Assembly: GCF_910592395.1 (NCBI RefSeq)
Contig: NC_088314.1
Span: forward strand, 6,262,001-6,326,000
Length of the DNA stretch: 64,000 nt
Source: Lineus longissimus
Lineage: Eukaryota; Nemertea; Pilidiophora; Heteronemertea; Lineidae
Direction: 5' to 3'
Part shown: piece by piece, positions 37,185-47,218 of the stretch
How positions within the stretch are numbered: position 1 is the first letter of the stretch
How the letters are laid out: each line of letters opens with the position of its first letter
Program-made: the position numbers and the translations under genes
The notes under the pieces: generated by a model
The model's input: the letters and a program-made list of their open reading frames with translations, nothing else
Told to the model about the DNA's origin: nothing
Database searches by the model: none

Positions 37185-37340
37185 CAGGAACCTCTCTATT
37201 AAGGACACCTTCGGGACTGACAAGTGTTGTCCTTAATAGAGAGGTGTACTGATTAGAGAGGTCAAATTGAATAGACACAACCGATTTGGGACTAAAACTA
37301 GTGTCCTTAATAGAGGTGTCCGCTAAGGGAGGTTCTACAG
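37185..37340. mobile_element. CAGTGGAACC-type MITE, best-preserved copy
   Basis: A 156-bp element with inverted ends: CAGGAACCTCTCTATTAAGG on the left and CGCTAAGGGAGGTTCTACAG on the right. It is flanked by TA on both sides (TACAGG... and ...ACAGTA), as expected for Tc1/mariner-type insertion. Internal words TGTCCTTAATAGAGAGGTGT and GATTAGAGAGGTCAAATT link it to the copies at 6115, 15631 and 28505. There is no coding capacity. Confidence 0.8.
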
Positions 37341-38656
37341 TACTTATACTTCTCACCCACTGAAAGGGTGTGGATTGAAGCTCCTCATTGCGGCACTGTG
37401 TGCTGCGCATGCCTGCCGTAATAGGGGCTTTAAGCCAACTTTAAAAAAATTCCATGGACACGGATGCAAGGCTGTTGCATTCCTTTATAGGAAAACAAAT
37501 GTACCCCTGAAATGTTTTGGGCTTGCTTATTTCATCGTGAAGCTTGCTCTTACAGTGATACAATGACTGCATTCTTTGCATAGACACTAATAAAAATTTG
37601 TTCCTTTTTTAGGTTGAATATTGAAGTATTTTTTCAAGTGTAAGAAAATCTGTGTGAAAAACATCTGCCAATATCCATAGTATTGAGAAACTAAACGTAA
37701 ACTGACTTCACCTCAGAAAGACTGTGATGACGTTCATAAGATGTCAAGGAAACTAGGCTCGACACAACTGTCAACATAAACATCTAAAACCTGCTTGAAT
37801 GAGAGACCAGCAAATTGTGCGATAGATGATAAATTGCACCAAACTTCTGACATTCGAATTTTTGGAACTGCCTTCGAAGAGGTATGAGCATCAAGGAGGT
37901 ATTCTATTTTTACAATGCGTGTATGTTTTTGATTGGTTTCAGTTAAATTATGTTTCTGCTTTGCGCAGTTTATATTTGTTCACAAAATGATGTTTCAGCG
38001 GCATCATCTCATATCTACATGTAGAGTCACCGAGATGCTTGTATTTATAAGTAACCATTTAACACATGGTTGGCGCAATCAGGGAGGCTGAGAACTTTCA
38101 CTTAAATTACCGTTGAGGAGCTTATGGCTTGTATGTCAGATACCAACTTTTAGTTTAGTGAGAACATTAACTAACCAAGCCTATGCAACAGGTGCAATGA
38201 TTGTGATCTTGGCACTCGTAATAAAAATTTGTTTCAATTATTTCAGGTAAAAGTGAGGTATTGAAAAATCGGTGGAAAAGGGGCTGAGGAATTGAGGAAC
38301 ATGCACATAATCAGAGATCGCGATCGTTTGAAGAGGCTGATAGAAAACTAGGCTCTGCCAGCAAGAACAAAAGAGAACTTAATTCAAAAGAGACTTGCCG
38401 TGAGAAATATTGGGTGAAAACTTGTAACATTTAGCTGTTTGTACCAGCCTTGAAGAGGATTCACCAGAAAGAAGGTATTTTACATGCTCATATAATAGCA
38501 CAGTGCCAGACAAGCCAACTTGATGTAAATATCTATACCAGTGTACATAACAGCAAATTGATAAGTAGTGGTAATTTTTTAGTTGAAAAATTTCAATTTC
38601 GATTTCATATTTAGAAAAAGCGGTAGTGGTCTTTAAATTCTTTCTACCAAGCTAAA
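37341..38656. other. Upstream region of zinc-finger gene
   Basis: Probably holds the promoter and 5' UTR exon(s). An exon-like stretch after TTATTTCAG at 38247 ends near AGAAG/GTATTT at 38475. No coding exon is recognised. Confidence 0.35.
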
Positions 38657-38776
38657 ATGGAATTTAGGTTAACTGCTAAGATTGAGCATGAAGAAGAAAT
38701 GGAAATAGGACTTTATGAGAGGCTCATCAGCAGCCAACCTACAGGTAGCAGGCATCAGGAAAGTCTCCGGTTCTGA
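38657..38776 (+). CDS. Small ORF overlapping the zinc-finger start codon
   Basis: A 39-codon frame from ATG 38657 (AAAATGG, a good Kozak context) to TGA 38774, overlapping the main start at 38715 in another frame. It reads MEFRLTAKIEHEEEMEIGLY, acidic and protein-like. It may be an uORF that lowers translation of the large protein. Alternatively it is the true N-terminus, separated from the main frame by an indel. Confidence 0.35.
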   Translation: MEFRLTAKIEHEEEMEIGLYERLISSQPTGSRHQESLRF

Positions 38777-41700
38777 TCAGTATGATCATCAGTCAAGAAC
38801 TCAAAAAATGTCTGTTCAACGGCTTCATGATGATTATCTTGAGGGTATAACAGAGGACAGTAGTAACAAGCAAAGGTTCCTTTCCTCAGAACTTGTAAAA
38901 AATACGTTGTCCAGTAACATTTTGAAGACTGAATCTGTTAATGTAAGTAATGCAAATGTTTCAGAATTTAGTGAGCATGGTAATGTCCCTAATCTTGATC
39001 CCAGCATTCCCAGACTTTCGAATGAATTGAAAGGTTGGTATGTTCCTGCAGTGTCGGGCATTACCAACAGTCAGTCTGAAGATGTCAAAGTTCTGCCTGC
39101 TTCTAGTTTTGATCCAGATCATTCAGTGATGTCGATGTTGTCTTGTCATTCCAACCAAAGTCCAATTCTGAAAGTAGAGGCCGAGGCAAATAGTTCCTCT
39201 TCGTTTGCTTGTTCCAATAAAGTGCTTCCTAGCCCCCCCACGGTCAAAGTAGCCCAAGATCGCTCTTTCCCTGCTCGGGCTTTGCCGTCAACTTGTAGTC
39301 CAGTGGCGTCTGCTGGTTCTGAGGGTTCCACTTATTGTCCATTTGCATCCGCTTGTTTCCAGGATTCAGCTCATTGTCCAGTGATGTCTGCTGTTGTCCA
39401 GGGTTTGGCTCATAGTCCAGTCACGTCTTCTGGTTTTCAGGATTTGGCTCTTCCAAAGGTTTTAGCTGACAAAGTATCCAGATGCAGAATCTCACTGCCA
39501 TCTGCTAATGTCAAACAACAAAGTGTTCCATCGGACATTCGTAAACCTGGTGAGCCATGTGGTCAGTCTGAGCTGTCACATCGTAAACCACCTCAATCAA
39601 GGAGATATTATAAAAAGATGGTTTCTGTTGGTGTCCAGTGTAGATGTCTGTTCATCCCTTTAATAAAAACGGAGCCACTTGATTCTGATAACGAAGTATC
39701 ACCAGCTGTGTCTAGCAATTTAGGAAGTAGACGTAGGCTGAGTGATAATGATAATGTACCTGATCATGGAGTCATGAGTGATGACAGTCGTCGGAATATA
39801 ATGTGCGAGAGTGAAATAGGTTTTATTGGAGTCTTACCTTCTAAACAAAGAGACAACAATGCGAGCATGAGAAGTTTGTCGGATGATGTCTCCGGTAAAG
39901 GCAGTAAAATGAATGAGCAGATTTCTGGACCAGTCATCAGAGACTTTGGGAGTAAACGTTTTAGTGAGCATTCGACACCGATGATCGTAGATCCTGCTCA
40001 TGGTGATGTTGGATCTGAGTTAGACACAGTCGGCTTGGAAATGGACGTGTCGTGTGACGATTTGACAGATGGTGAATCTTCAGGCTTGGGGGAGATTTTA
40101 GATGCAGATTCATTTGGGGATGACTCTTTAGCCAACATGCTTGGGGATGCTTCAAGAATTGGAAGACCTTCTTTTCATGAGAATGAGGGAGATGCCATTT
40201 CTGAAGCGACAACCATTGTGAAAAGTGAAGAAGTTTCTCCCAAAAGTTCATCTTGTGAAAAAAGAAAAATATTGTCTGGATCTACTCAAGGTGAAGTTGT
40301 GAAGGAACCTCCTGCAAAGAGAAAGAGAGGACGACCCCCAGGAAGAAAAGTTGCACAAAGTTTTCAAGTTGTTGAGAATGAAAAAGAAATTTCCTCAGGT
40401 TCAGGTCTAGATAAACTTGCTCCAGGTGATGTTCTGAAGGAAACCCCTGCAAGAAGAAAGAGAGGAAGACCCCCAGGAAGAAAAATTGCACAAAGTTTTC
40501 AAGTTGTTGAGAATGAAAAAGAAATTTCCTCAGGTTCAGGTCTAGATAAACTTGCTCCAGGTGATGTTCTGAAGGAAACCCCTGCAAGAAGAAAGAGAGG
40601 ACGACCCCCAGGAAGAAAAATTGCACAAAGTTTTCAAGTTGTTGAGAATAAAAAAGAAATAACCTCAGGTTCAGGTCTAGATAAACTTGCTCCAGGTGAT
40701 GTTCTGAAGGAAACCCCTGCAAGAAGAAAGAGAGGAAGACCCCCAGGAAAAAAAGTTGAACTAAGTTTTCAAGTTGTTGAGAATAAAAAAGAAATAACCT
40801 CAGGTTCAGGTCTAGATAAACTTGCTCCAGGTGATGTTCTGATGGAAACCCCTGCAAGAAGAAAGAGAGGAAGAAAAATTGCACAAAGTTTTCAAGTTGT
40901 TGAGAATGAAAAAGAAATTTCCTCAGGTTCAGGTCTAGATAAACTTGCTCCAGGTGATGTTCTGAAGGAAACCCCTGCAAGAAGAAAGAGAGGAAGACCC
41001 CCAGGAAAAAAAATTGCACAAAGTTTTCAAGTTGTTGAGAATGAAAAAGAAATTTCCTCAGGTTCAGGTCTAGATAAACTTGCTCCAGGTGATGTTCTGA
41101 AGGAAACCCCTGCAAGAAGAAAGAGAGGAAGACCCCCAGGAAGAAAAATTGCACAAAGTTTTCAAGTTGTTGAGAATGAAAAAGAAATTTCCTCAGGTTC
41201 AGGTCTAGATAAACTTGCTCCAGGTGATGTTCTGAAGGAAACCCCTGCAAGAAGAAAGAGAGGACAACCCCCAGGAAGAAAAATTGCACAAAGTTTTCAA
41301 GTTGTTGAGAATGAAAAAGAAATTTCCTCAGGTTCAGGTCCAGATGAACTTGATGAAGAAGGACTCCAGCCAGTGATTCTGCAATCTGGGAGGAAAAGAT
41401 TCGGTTGTCAACATTGCAGCAAGTGTTTTTCTACTGCCATCCAGTGTTCCCTACATGAAAAAGAAGCGCATGTTTTGTTGACTTGTGATGAATGTGCTGA
41501 AACCTTTTCCTGCGAGGCTGAAGTACAGAAGCATTACAATCTGAAGCACAAGGGCAAGTATGTCAGGTTTTCAAAAGAGATCCCAGAAGGGGAGTCTGAT
41601 GACAATTTTGAAGTTCCTGATGACATTGAGAGTTCTAGTGCCAGTGATAATGATTATGTTGATCCTGAATATGTAGACAAACAAGAGGAGGGGGAGGATT

Positions 41701-44700
41701 TAGATGATGCTTTATCTCAACATAAAACCAGTTCGGCTAGCATGAGAAAAAGAAGGAAGGGGATGATGGACAAACGGAATCACAATTCTGTAACAAAAGT
41801 TGTTTGTAAATGTGGTAGGACATACCAGAAGAATCACGCAAAAAGACATCTTGAAACAAGGATGCATAAATCATTTGAGGATGCAAGAAAGCTTAAAATA
41901 AAAGACAGAGGCAATGAAACAAGTTTGCATAAATCATTTGAGGATGCAAGAAAGCTTAAAATAAAGAAATTGAGAAAAAGAAGGGAGGGGATCAGAAAAG
42001 TGTGTTCTAAAATTAAGTCTTTGTTGCAAAGAAAACAACTAGCACCTAGCACACAGAGCACCTCCACTTATGTTTATTGTTTGAAAGTGAAGGAGACAAC
42101 ATTCAATAATTGTATTAAAGGATTTGTTCAACTGAAGCAGGAATTAACTAGCAAGGAACAAAGGAAACTTCAGAAAGAACTTCAAGAAAATCTTGAGGAA
42201 ATACACAAAAGGGTTAGAGAAAATGTGTCATATCAGTCTGAGGAGGCCCTGGATAACGGTGAGTTATCTAATGCTGAGTCTCTCGAAGACAGTACAGGAA
42301 TTACCCGTGACAATCAGTTAAGTTCTTGTACTGGAAGCGCAAACAACGGGAACCAAATAGGGACAAGAGTAGCCAACCGCAGTCAGCTCAGTGATTTCAT
42401 TGCTGACACCAGCGGTCAGCTAAATCCTGTGGCTAACAGCAGTGATCAGCAAAGTCCTGGCATTTTTGACACCAGTGATAAGTTATTTTGTTGCACTGCT
42501 GGTGCCAGCGACTACCTACATGTAAGTACCAGTACTCACTTGGCAAATTCTAGTGGCCAGTTGAGTCAGGACATGGGTAACAACAGTGATACACTAGGTA
42601 CTTGCAATGTTGTCGCCAGTGACAAGCTCAGTGCTGATAATGCCGACACAAGTGTTAAGCCAAGTGATAATGGAGAAAGTTGTGACTCAAGAAGTGATGC
42701 TTATACATGTATGTCAGACAAACTAGAAAATAGTGGAAATTCAGCTAATTATCCCGAAGACTGTGATTCTAAGGACGATACCAACCCTAGTTTTCTTGTG
42801 GATTTTTTCAGATGTGAAGTCTTCAGGCATTGCTTATCAAAATCTAAAAAGAGAGGTAAAGAGAGACCTTCAGGATTCCTCTTCAATGTCATATTTGACT
42901 CTCTAGAAAAAGAAACACTTTTTCCCATTTCTGAGAAATTGTACAATTCGTTACGTGTCTGTCTCCACCATCGATATCATGAGATGTGTCCCATTGGCAA
43001 AAAAGAAAATTTGTCAGTTGGTTCTAAAATCTCCGATGTGTGGGCTGGCCATCTTGATACCAGGGATATTGACCGTGATGGTGTCTTACAAATGTTAGGG
43101 AAAATAGATTATAGTTCCAAGATATCTGTGGATTCGTGGAAAATTGTCAAACCAATGGAAAAAGGCAAAGACTTTTGTTATTCATTGCTTGTTGTGGACA
43201 AGACCCATAAAAACAAACACAGAATAGTTTCAGATGGAGTAACAGGCTTCCTCCTTACACAGCAAGAAATTACCGACCTTTCTTCAGTTGAATCCTTAAT
43301 CAAGAAATCACTTAAGCAGTTTGACATTTTCCACCGGAGATTTTCACACACAATCACTACTAGTCCTGATAAACTCCGCACTGAGCAGAATGTGGGAGAT
43401 TTAGCAGAAGCTCAAAGGGGTGAAAAAGGAATGACTTTGGTCCAAGAGGAAAGGTGTATTGCTGGAAAAACAGCTATCTCCGGTATTTGCCCTCAAGGTG
43501 GAGAAGAGGACAGCTCAGAAAAAGGCCGAGGAAAAAGTACCACAAATTCTGAAACCAGCACAGTAGATCCTGCTGATACTAGAGACTCGGAGCATCGTCC
43601 TGAGGAAATGATGGTTTCTGCAGACGATACCTCTGTGTTGGATATTGACTATTCTGTAACGTTATCAAAATACTGCAAGTGCTGTTACATAGAGTGTATG
43701 AAGAGGTCTCAAAGGACGAGAAGATATTGTTTCAGTTTCAACTTCTCTTCCATATCCATTGACGGAAACAATTTGGATGATATTACATTGAAGATCTACA
43801 AGTCATTATTGGTCACTCGTTTCCGTGGCATTTTTCTCAACAATTTTTTCACTGTGGCACAGATGAAAGAGGTAATCCAAAATCTCTGGGATAACAAGTG
43901 TGACATTTCTGTGCCTGAATTACTGTTGATGTATAAGGTACGGGAAAAAGGGCTATTTTGGTGCGATGAATGTCAGGTTACTTTGGCCAATGAAGTTGAG
44001 GTGGCCAAGCACCTGGGTCAGTCCTGTCATTTAATTTCTGGTCAAAGCAACAAATTGTGTCCTATTTGTGGCAAGTCCTTCAAAGGCAACATCCTTTTTC
44101 TACGTCACAGGATAACAAAGCATCACCATGCAGTGTTGTTACCACTTATGCCTGGGGCTATAAAACGCTGCCCGCATTGCCAAAAACCTTTTTACAACTC
44201 GACAGCATTAAATAGACATATCCAGTATGTGCATCAGGGTACCAATACCAAACCAGTTGAACCAGTTGAACCAGTTGAACCAGTTTTGTGTAATGAGTGC
44301 GGTAAACTTCTACAGACCAAAGAGGGTGTAGTGAAACATAAGCGATGGCATTATAATGAAAAAAAAAGAATGAGTTCAGGAGTAATCCCATGCCCATATT
44401 GCTCCAAAACCGTAAGGGCATGTAAATTTTGCCAGCATTTGGAAACACATGAGAATACCAAACAATACTGTTGTGAGATTTGCAAGAAGAGATTTAAGAT
44501 AAAATGTGCTTTAACCATGCACATGAAAATCCACTCTGATGTCCGAGAATTTACTTGCCCTGAATGTGGCCAAGAATTTCGCCACAAGGCCCACATGCAG
44601 AGCCACTTGAGGCGTCATACTGGAGACCTGTTCGAGTGTCAGTTGTGTGAGAGGACCTTCACCATCAAAACTAATCTGAAGATCCATCTTCGCAAGAGAC

Positions 44701-45206
44701 ATCCAGAACACCAAAAGGCAGAGATTTACACTTGCAAATTTTGTTGTGAAGAGTTCATGAGGCTCACAGATCTGAACAGACACATCGATGTGGAACACAT
44801 GTCCAGTTCAAAGGCTGGTGACTCGGATAGGATTGATAAGCCTACAACTTCCCTTGATGGTCGACTCTTCGAGTGTAATCATTGCAATAAGAAATTCGCG
44901 AAGAAGTATTATTTGAGGAAGCACATTTGTTCAGCCCATCAGGATGGTGTAAACGACAAGAACAATGTGAAGAGTTCAAGAACACAAAAGTTGGACAAGG
45001 TCATTAAAGACAAAAAGGCTGTGAAAATAAAGATGCTAAAGTCAGCAGAGGTGAGTTTTGACAAAGATGGCAATGTGACAAAGAGAAAAAGAGAGACTGC
45101 TGGTAAAAAGCAGCGGAAATGCAACATGCCAAATGATGGAGCTCCTAGAAACACAGAGGAAAAGAAGTTGGCAAAACGAAAAGTTTCCGAGACAAGAGGC
45201 TCTTGA
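38715..45206 (+). CDS. Large C2H2 zinc-finger protein with AT-hook repeats
   Basis: A single-exon frame of 2,163 aa, likely a nuclear DNA-binding regulator. Residues 1-520 are low complexity, Ser/acid-rich, with a fourfold ~14-residue repeat (CSPVASAG-like, near 195-245) and SUMO-type motifs (IKTEP near 317). Residues 530-880 are eight AT-hook repeats (core RKRGRPPGRK) of 45 aa. Two C2H2 fingers lie at about 896-946 and an atypical CxC finger near 1031. A Lys-rich segment follows with a duplicated KSFEDARKLKIK. Residues 1160-1340 are Ser/Asn/Asp-rich degenerate repeats. Residues 1345-1560 and 1630-1745 look folded but match no family I recognise. About ten C2H2 fingers lie at 1749-2075 (for example CPICGKSFKGNILFLRH), then a basic tail. 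No KRAB, BTB or SCAN domain is seen. The start at 38715 is the first in-frame ATG after an in-frame stop at 38706, but see the overlapping small ORF. Confidence 0.9.
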   Translation: MRGSSAANLQVAGIRKVSGSDQYDHQSRTQKMSVQRLHDDYLEGITEDSSNKQRFLSSELVKNTLSSNILKTESVNVSNANVSEFSEHGNVPNLDPSIPRLSNELKGWYVPAVSGITNSQSEDVKVLPASSFDPDHSVMSMLSCHSNQSPILKVEAEANSSSSFACSNKVLPSPPTVKVAQDRSFPARALPSTCSPVASAGSEGSTYCPFASACFQDSAHCPVMSAVVQGLAHSPVTSSGFQDLALPKVLADKVSRCRISLPSANVKQQSVPSDIRKPGEPCGQSELSHRKPPQSRRYYKKMVSVGVQCRCLFIPLIKTEPLDSDNEVSPAVSSNLGSRRRLSDNDNVPDHGVMSDDSRRNIMCESEIGFIGVLPSKQRDNNASMRSLSDDVSGKGSKMNEQISGPVIRDFGSKRFSEHSTPMIVDPAHGDVGSELDTVGLEMDVSCDDLTDGESSGLGEILDADSFGDDSLANMLGDASRIGRPSFHENEGDAISEATTIVKSEEVSPKSSSCEKRKILSGSTQGEVVKEPPAKRKRGRPPGRKVAQSFQVVENEKEISSGSGLDKLAPGDVLKETPARRKRGRPPGRKIAQSFQVVENEKEISSGSGLDKLAPGDVLKETPARRKRGRPPGRKIAQSFQVVENKKEITSGSGLDKLAPGDVLKETPARRKRGRPPGKKVELSFQVVENKKEITSGSGLDKLAPGDVLMETPARRKRGRKIAQSFQVVENEKEISSGSGLDKLAPGDVLKETPARRKRGRPPGKKIAQSFQVVENEKEISSGSGLDKLAPGDVLKETPARRKRGRPPGRKIAQSFQVVENEKEISSGSGLDKLAPGDVLKETPARRKRGQPPGRKIAQSFQVVENEKEISSGSGPDELDEEGLQPVILQSGRKRFGCQHCSKCFSTAIQCSLHEKEAHVLLTCDECAETFSCEAEVQKHYNLKHKGKYVRFSKEIPEGESDDNFEVPDDIESSSASDNDYVDPEYVDKQEEGEDLDDALSQHKTSSASMRKRRKGMMDKRNHNSVTKVVCKCGRTYQKNHAKRHLETRMHKSFEDARKLKIKDRGNETSLHKSFEDARKLKIKKLRKRREGIRKVCSKIKSLLQRKQLAPSTQSTSTYVYCLKVKETTFNNCIKGFVQLKQELTSKEQRKLQKELQENLEEIHKRVRENVSYQSEEALDNGELSNAESLEDSTGITRDNQLSSCTGSANNGNQIGTRVANRSQLSDFIADTSGQLNPVANSSDQQSPGIFDTSDKLFCCTAGASDYLHVSTSTHLANSSGQLSQDMGNNSDTLGTCNVVASDKLSADNADTSVKPSDNGESCDSRSDAYTCMSDKLENSGNSANYPEDCDSKDDTNPSFLVDFFRCEVFRHCLSKSKKRGKERPSGFLFNVIFDSLEKETLFPISEKLYNSLRVCLHHRYHEMCPIGKKENLSVGSKISDVWAGHLDTRDIDRDGVLQMLGKIDYSSKISVDSWKIVKPMEKGKDFCYSLLVVDKTHKNKHRIVSDGVTGFLLTQQEITDLSSVESLIKKSLKQFDIFHRRFSHTITTSPDKLRTEQNVGDLAEAQRGEKGMTLVQEERCIAGKTAISGICPQGGEEDSSEKGRGKSTTNSETSTVDPADTRDSEHRPEEMMVSADDTSVLDIDYSVTLSKYCKCCYIECMKRSQRTRRYCFSFNFSSISIDGNNLDDITLKIYKSLLVTRFRGIFLNNFFTVAQMKEVIQNLWDNKCDISVPELLLMYKVREKGLFWCDECQVTLANEVEVAKHLGQSCHLISGQSNKLCPICGKSFKGNILFLRHRITKHHHAVLLPLMPGAIKRCPHCQKPFYNSTALNRHIQYVHQGTNTKPVEPVEPVEPVLCNECGKLLQTKEGVVKHKRWHYNEKKRMSSGVIPCPYCSKTVRACKFCQHLETHENTKQYCCEICKKRFKIKCALTMHMKIHSDVREFTCPECGQEFRHKAHMQSHLRRHTGDLFECQLCERTFTIKTNLKIHLRKRHPEHQKAEIYTCKFCCEEFMRLTDLNRHIDVEHMSSSKAGDSDRIDKPTTSLDGRLFECNHCNKKFAKKYYLRKHICSAHQDGVNDKNNVKSSRTQKLDKVIKDKKAVKIKMLKSAEVSFDKDGNVTKRKRETAGKKQRKCNMPNDGAPRNTEEKKLAKRKVSETRGS
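40302..41350 (+). repeat. 135-bp coding tandem array, eight AT-hook units
   Basis: Eight units of 135 bp (45 codons). Units 2 and 7 look identical in DNA. Unit 5 lacks 12 bp, removing RPPG, with AGGAAGA at both deletion edges. Unit 8 has RGQPPG in place of RGRPPG. Near identity at silent sites implies recent expansion or gene conversion. Confidence 0.95.
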
Positions 45207-46489
45207 AAGAGGATCAAGATGCAGCCAAAGTTCAAGTCTTCCTCCAAAAGGAAAGGATGCAAGTAACATTTTCCAGAAGCTGATCTTTTCACCCAGTTAT
45301 TTCTTGCCAACAAGACTTTGATAGGTGGGGACAAATAATCGTGATGTTGGAAATATTGTTGTGTGGGCATTACGAAAACCAAAAACATTGTTCCGGAACA
45401 AAGATTCAAGATGGGTCGATGATTCGTGCCAACTTGGTACAAGTACTTTTCACTCTAATTATTTCTTGGCACTTGGGTATGGTGTTTTGCATGCTGTACC
45501 AATATAACACATGCATGGTGTTTTGTTACAATAGAGACTTGAGGGTACATGTATGTTTGCTTCAGGTTCCGGTTTGATAATGGCTTTAGCGACACATGTT
45601 GGGTGAGAGACAGTGTAATGGGTTTGTCTCAGAGTTCGTGCTGGTCCTGGTGTCAGGGTTCAGTTTGGCTCCGACTAGCAGGTCTCTCAGGTTTGGACAG
45701 CGTCTGAAGCCTTGAGTGATGGGGGATTCGATCAAGTGGAGGGTTGTTCGGTGCCTGGCGAGAATGTCTTTGTTCTCGCTGATGATTTTGTACGGTTCAG
45801 TTTGGGCTGGGTTGTACGCTGTGACGAAGAAGAAGAAAGGAGGTTGTGCCTCGGTGTCTGTCTGTGTGTCCGATTGTTGGCAATAAGACTCTGTCTTGCC
45901 TGTGGGCTTTGATCAGTGACTTCTCTATTCACAGGTTTAATATAGATTTCATGTTCTTTCCCATCATGTCCTTTGATCTTCCTCCTATTTGATTAAATAC
46001 TTGAACTGTTTTTCGGTGATCTCAATGCATGATATTCTACATGGGTTTTCATTTTCTTAGATAAATAATGATTGTAACCTAATATCCTGTATTGTAAATG
46101 TGAAATGTCCTGTATGGTAAAGCGTTACTTTCAAGAACACAGGCAGTGCAGATGTCGTGACAGAAAAAGATGCCAAAAAGGATGTAAATCTTTGACTCGT
46201 GTGCCACACTCAGTTGATTAACCATGATGTTATCTACACTGGTCACTTTATCAGTGATGTCAGCGGGGTCAAGGACACAGTTTGACATCCAAATAATGCC
46301 ACTGTGCAGTCTCATTGCAGTATTGGTATTTAAGGTACACCTCATAAGGGGTATTTCAGTCATGCTACTGTACACCACATATCTGGATTATTATGCTGAC
46401 TTCTACTAGTTCCAAGATTTTCATGAAGAATTTGGCATTTAATCCTTTTCTTTTCATATCATATAGGGGCCCATCTAAATGCTTGTGCC

Positions 46490-46502
46490 AATAAACAATA
46501 AA
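46490..46502 (+). other. Twin polyadenylation signals
   Basis: AATAAA at 46490-46495 and again at 46497-46502, 1.3 kb past the zinc-finger stop codon, followed by GT/T-rich sequence. Confidence 0.6.
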
Positions 46503-47212
46503 CTTTGTTTTGTGGTACTTTTCTACCTGTGTTTTTGACTGAATATAAGCTCATTAGTCATTGGCTAATAATTTTACAGCACTTGTCATAAGTGCTTGCG
46601 CTAATGAACAGGTTTAGCGCACCTCGTTTATAAGCTTGGTGTGTTTATATGGGCACCTATACGGAGGGGTTGGACCTTTCCCCCATCCCACTGCTTTACA
46701 TTCCATACTGCACACTAGCATGCGTGATTGTAAATTTATTTTTTGTTATGAAGTATGTATGAACCGAGGGCAAATTTGTGCCATGCAGAAACAGGTCTGT
46801 AAAGGTCAGTGTCCTGATAAGTGGTCCAGGGAGCATTACACACCCACAGCCTTTGTTTAAGGCCTTGGGCATGAAAGGCTTTCTCAATTGCTTATACATG
46901 GAGACCAGCCTGAATGTGCTGTACAAAAATTTGGAAATCATGTTTACTTTTGGATTAAATCATGTTTACTAAAGACTTGTGTAAAATGTAATTTGATATT
47001 GCAAAGACTGGGTTCTTGCCTATCACTCTCAACTGAATTGATCTTATAATATACTTCTTAAAGTTTCTGCATTTAAAAAATGCAAATTTTCCTAGTATAA
47101 GTTCCTGGTTTGTTGTATTGTGCTTTATGTACCACTGTATGGATGCTATATAGTTTGGCCAGATTCCAATATTTCATTACCCAATACATCTATGCCTAAA
47201 TTGTATTTTATG

Positions 47213-47218
47213 AATAAA
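47213..47218 (+). other. Distal polyadenylation signal
   Basis: AATAAA 2.0 kb past the zinc-finger stop codon; a possible alternative 3' end. Confidence 0.4.

Larger units (their letters stand above)
45207..47218 (+). other. Zinc-finger gene 3' UTR
   Basis: Non-coding after the stop at 45204-45206. Polyadenylation hexamers at 46490 and 47213 mark two possible ends. No other gene is seen. Confidence 0.5.

Noticed and set aside
40282-41289. 335-codon antisense frame over the AT-hook array
   Set aside because: It is the mirror of the 135-bp repeat; the sense strand encodes a coherent protein with AT-hooks, and the antisense reading has only the repeat's periodic hydrophobic words.
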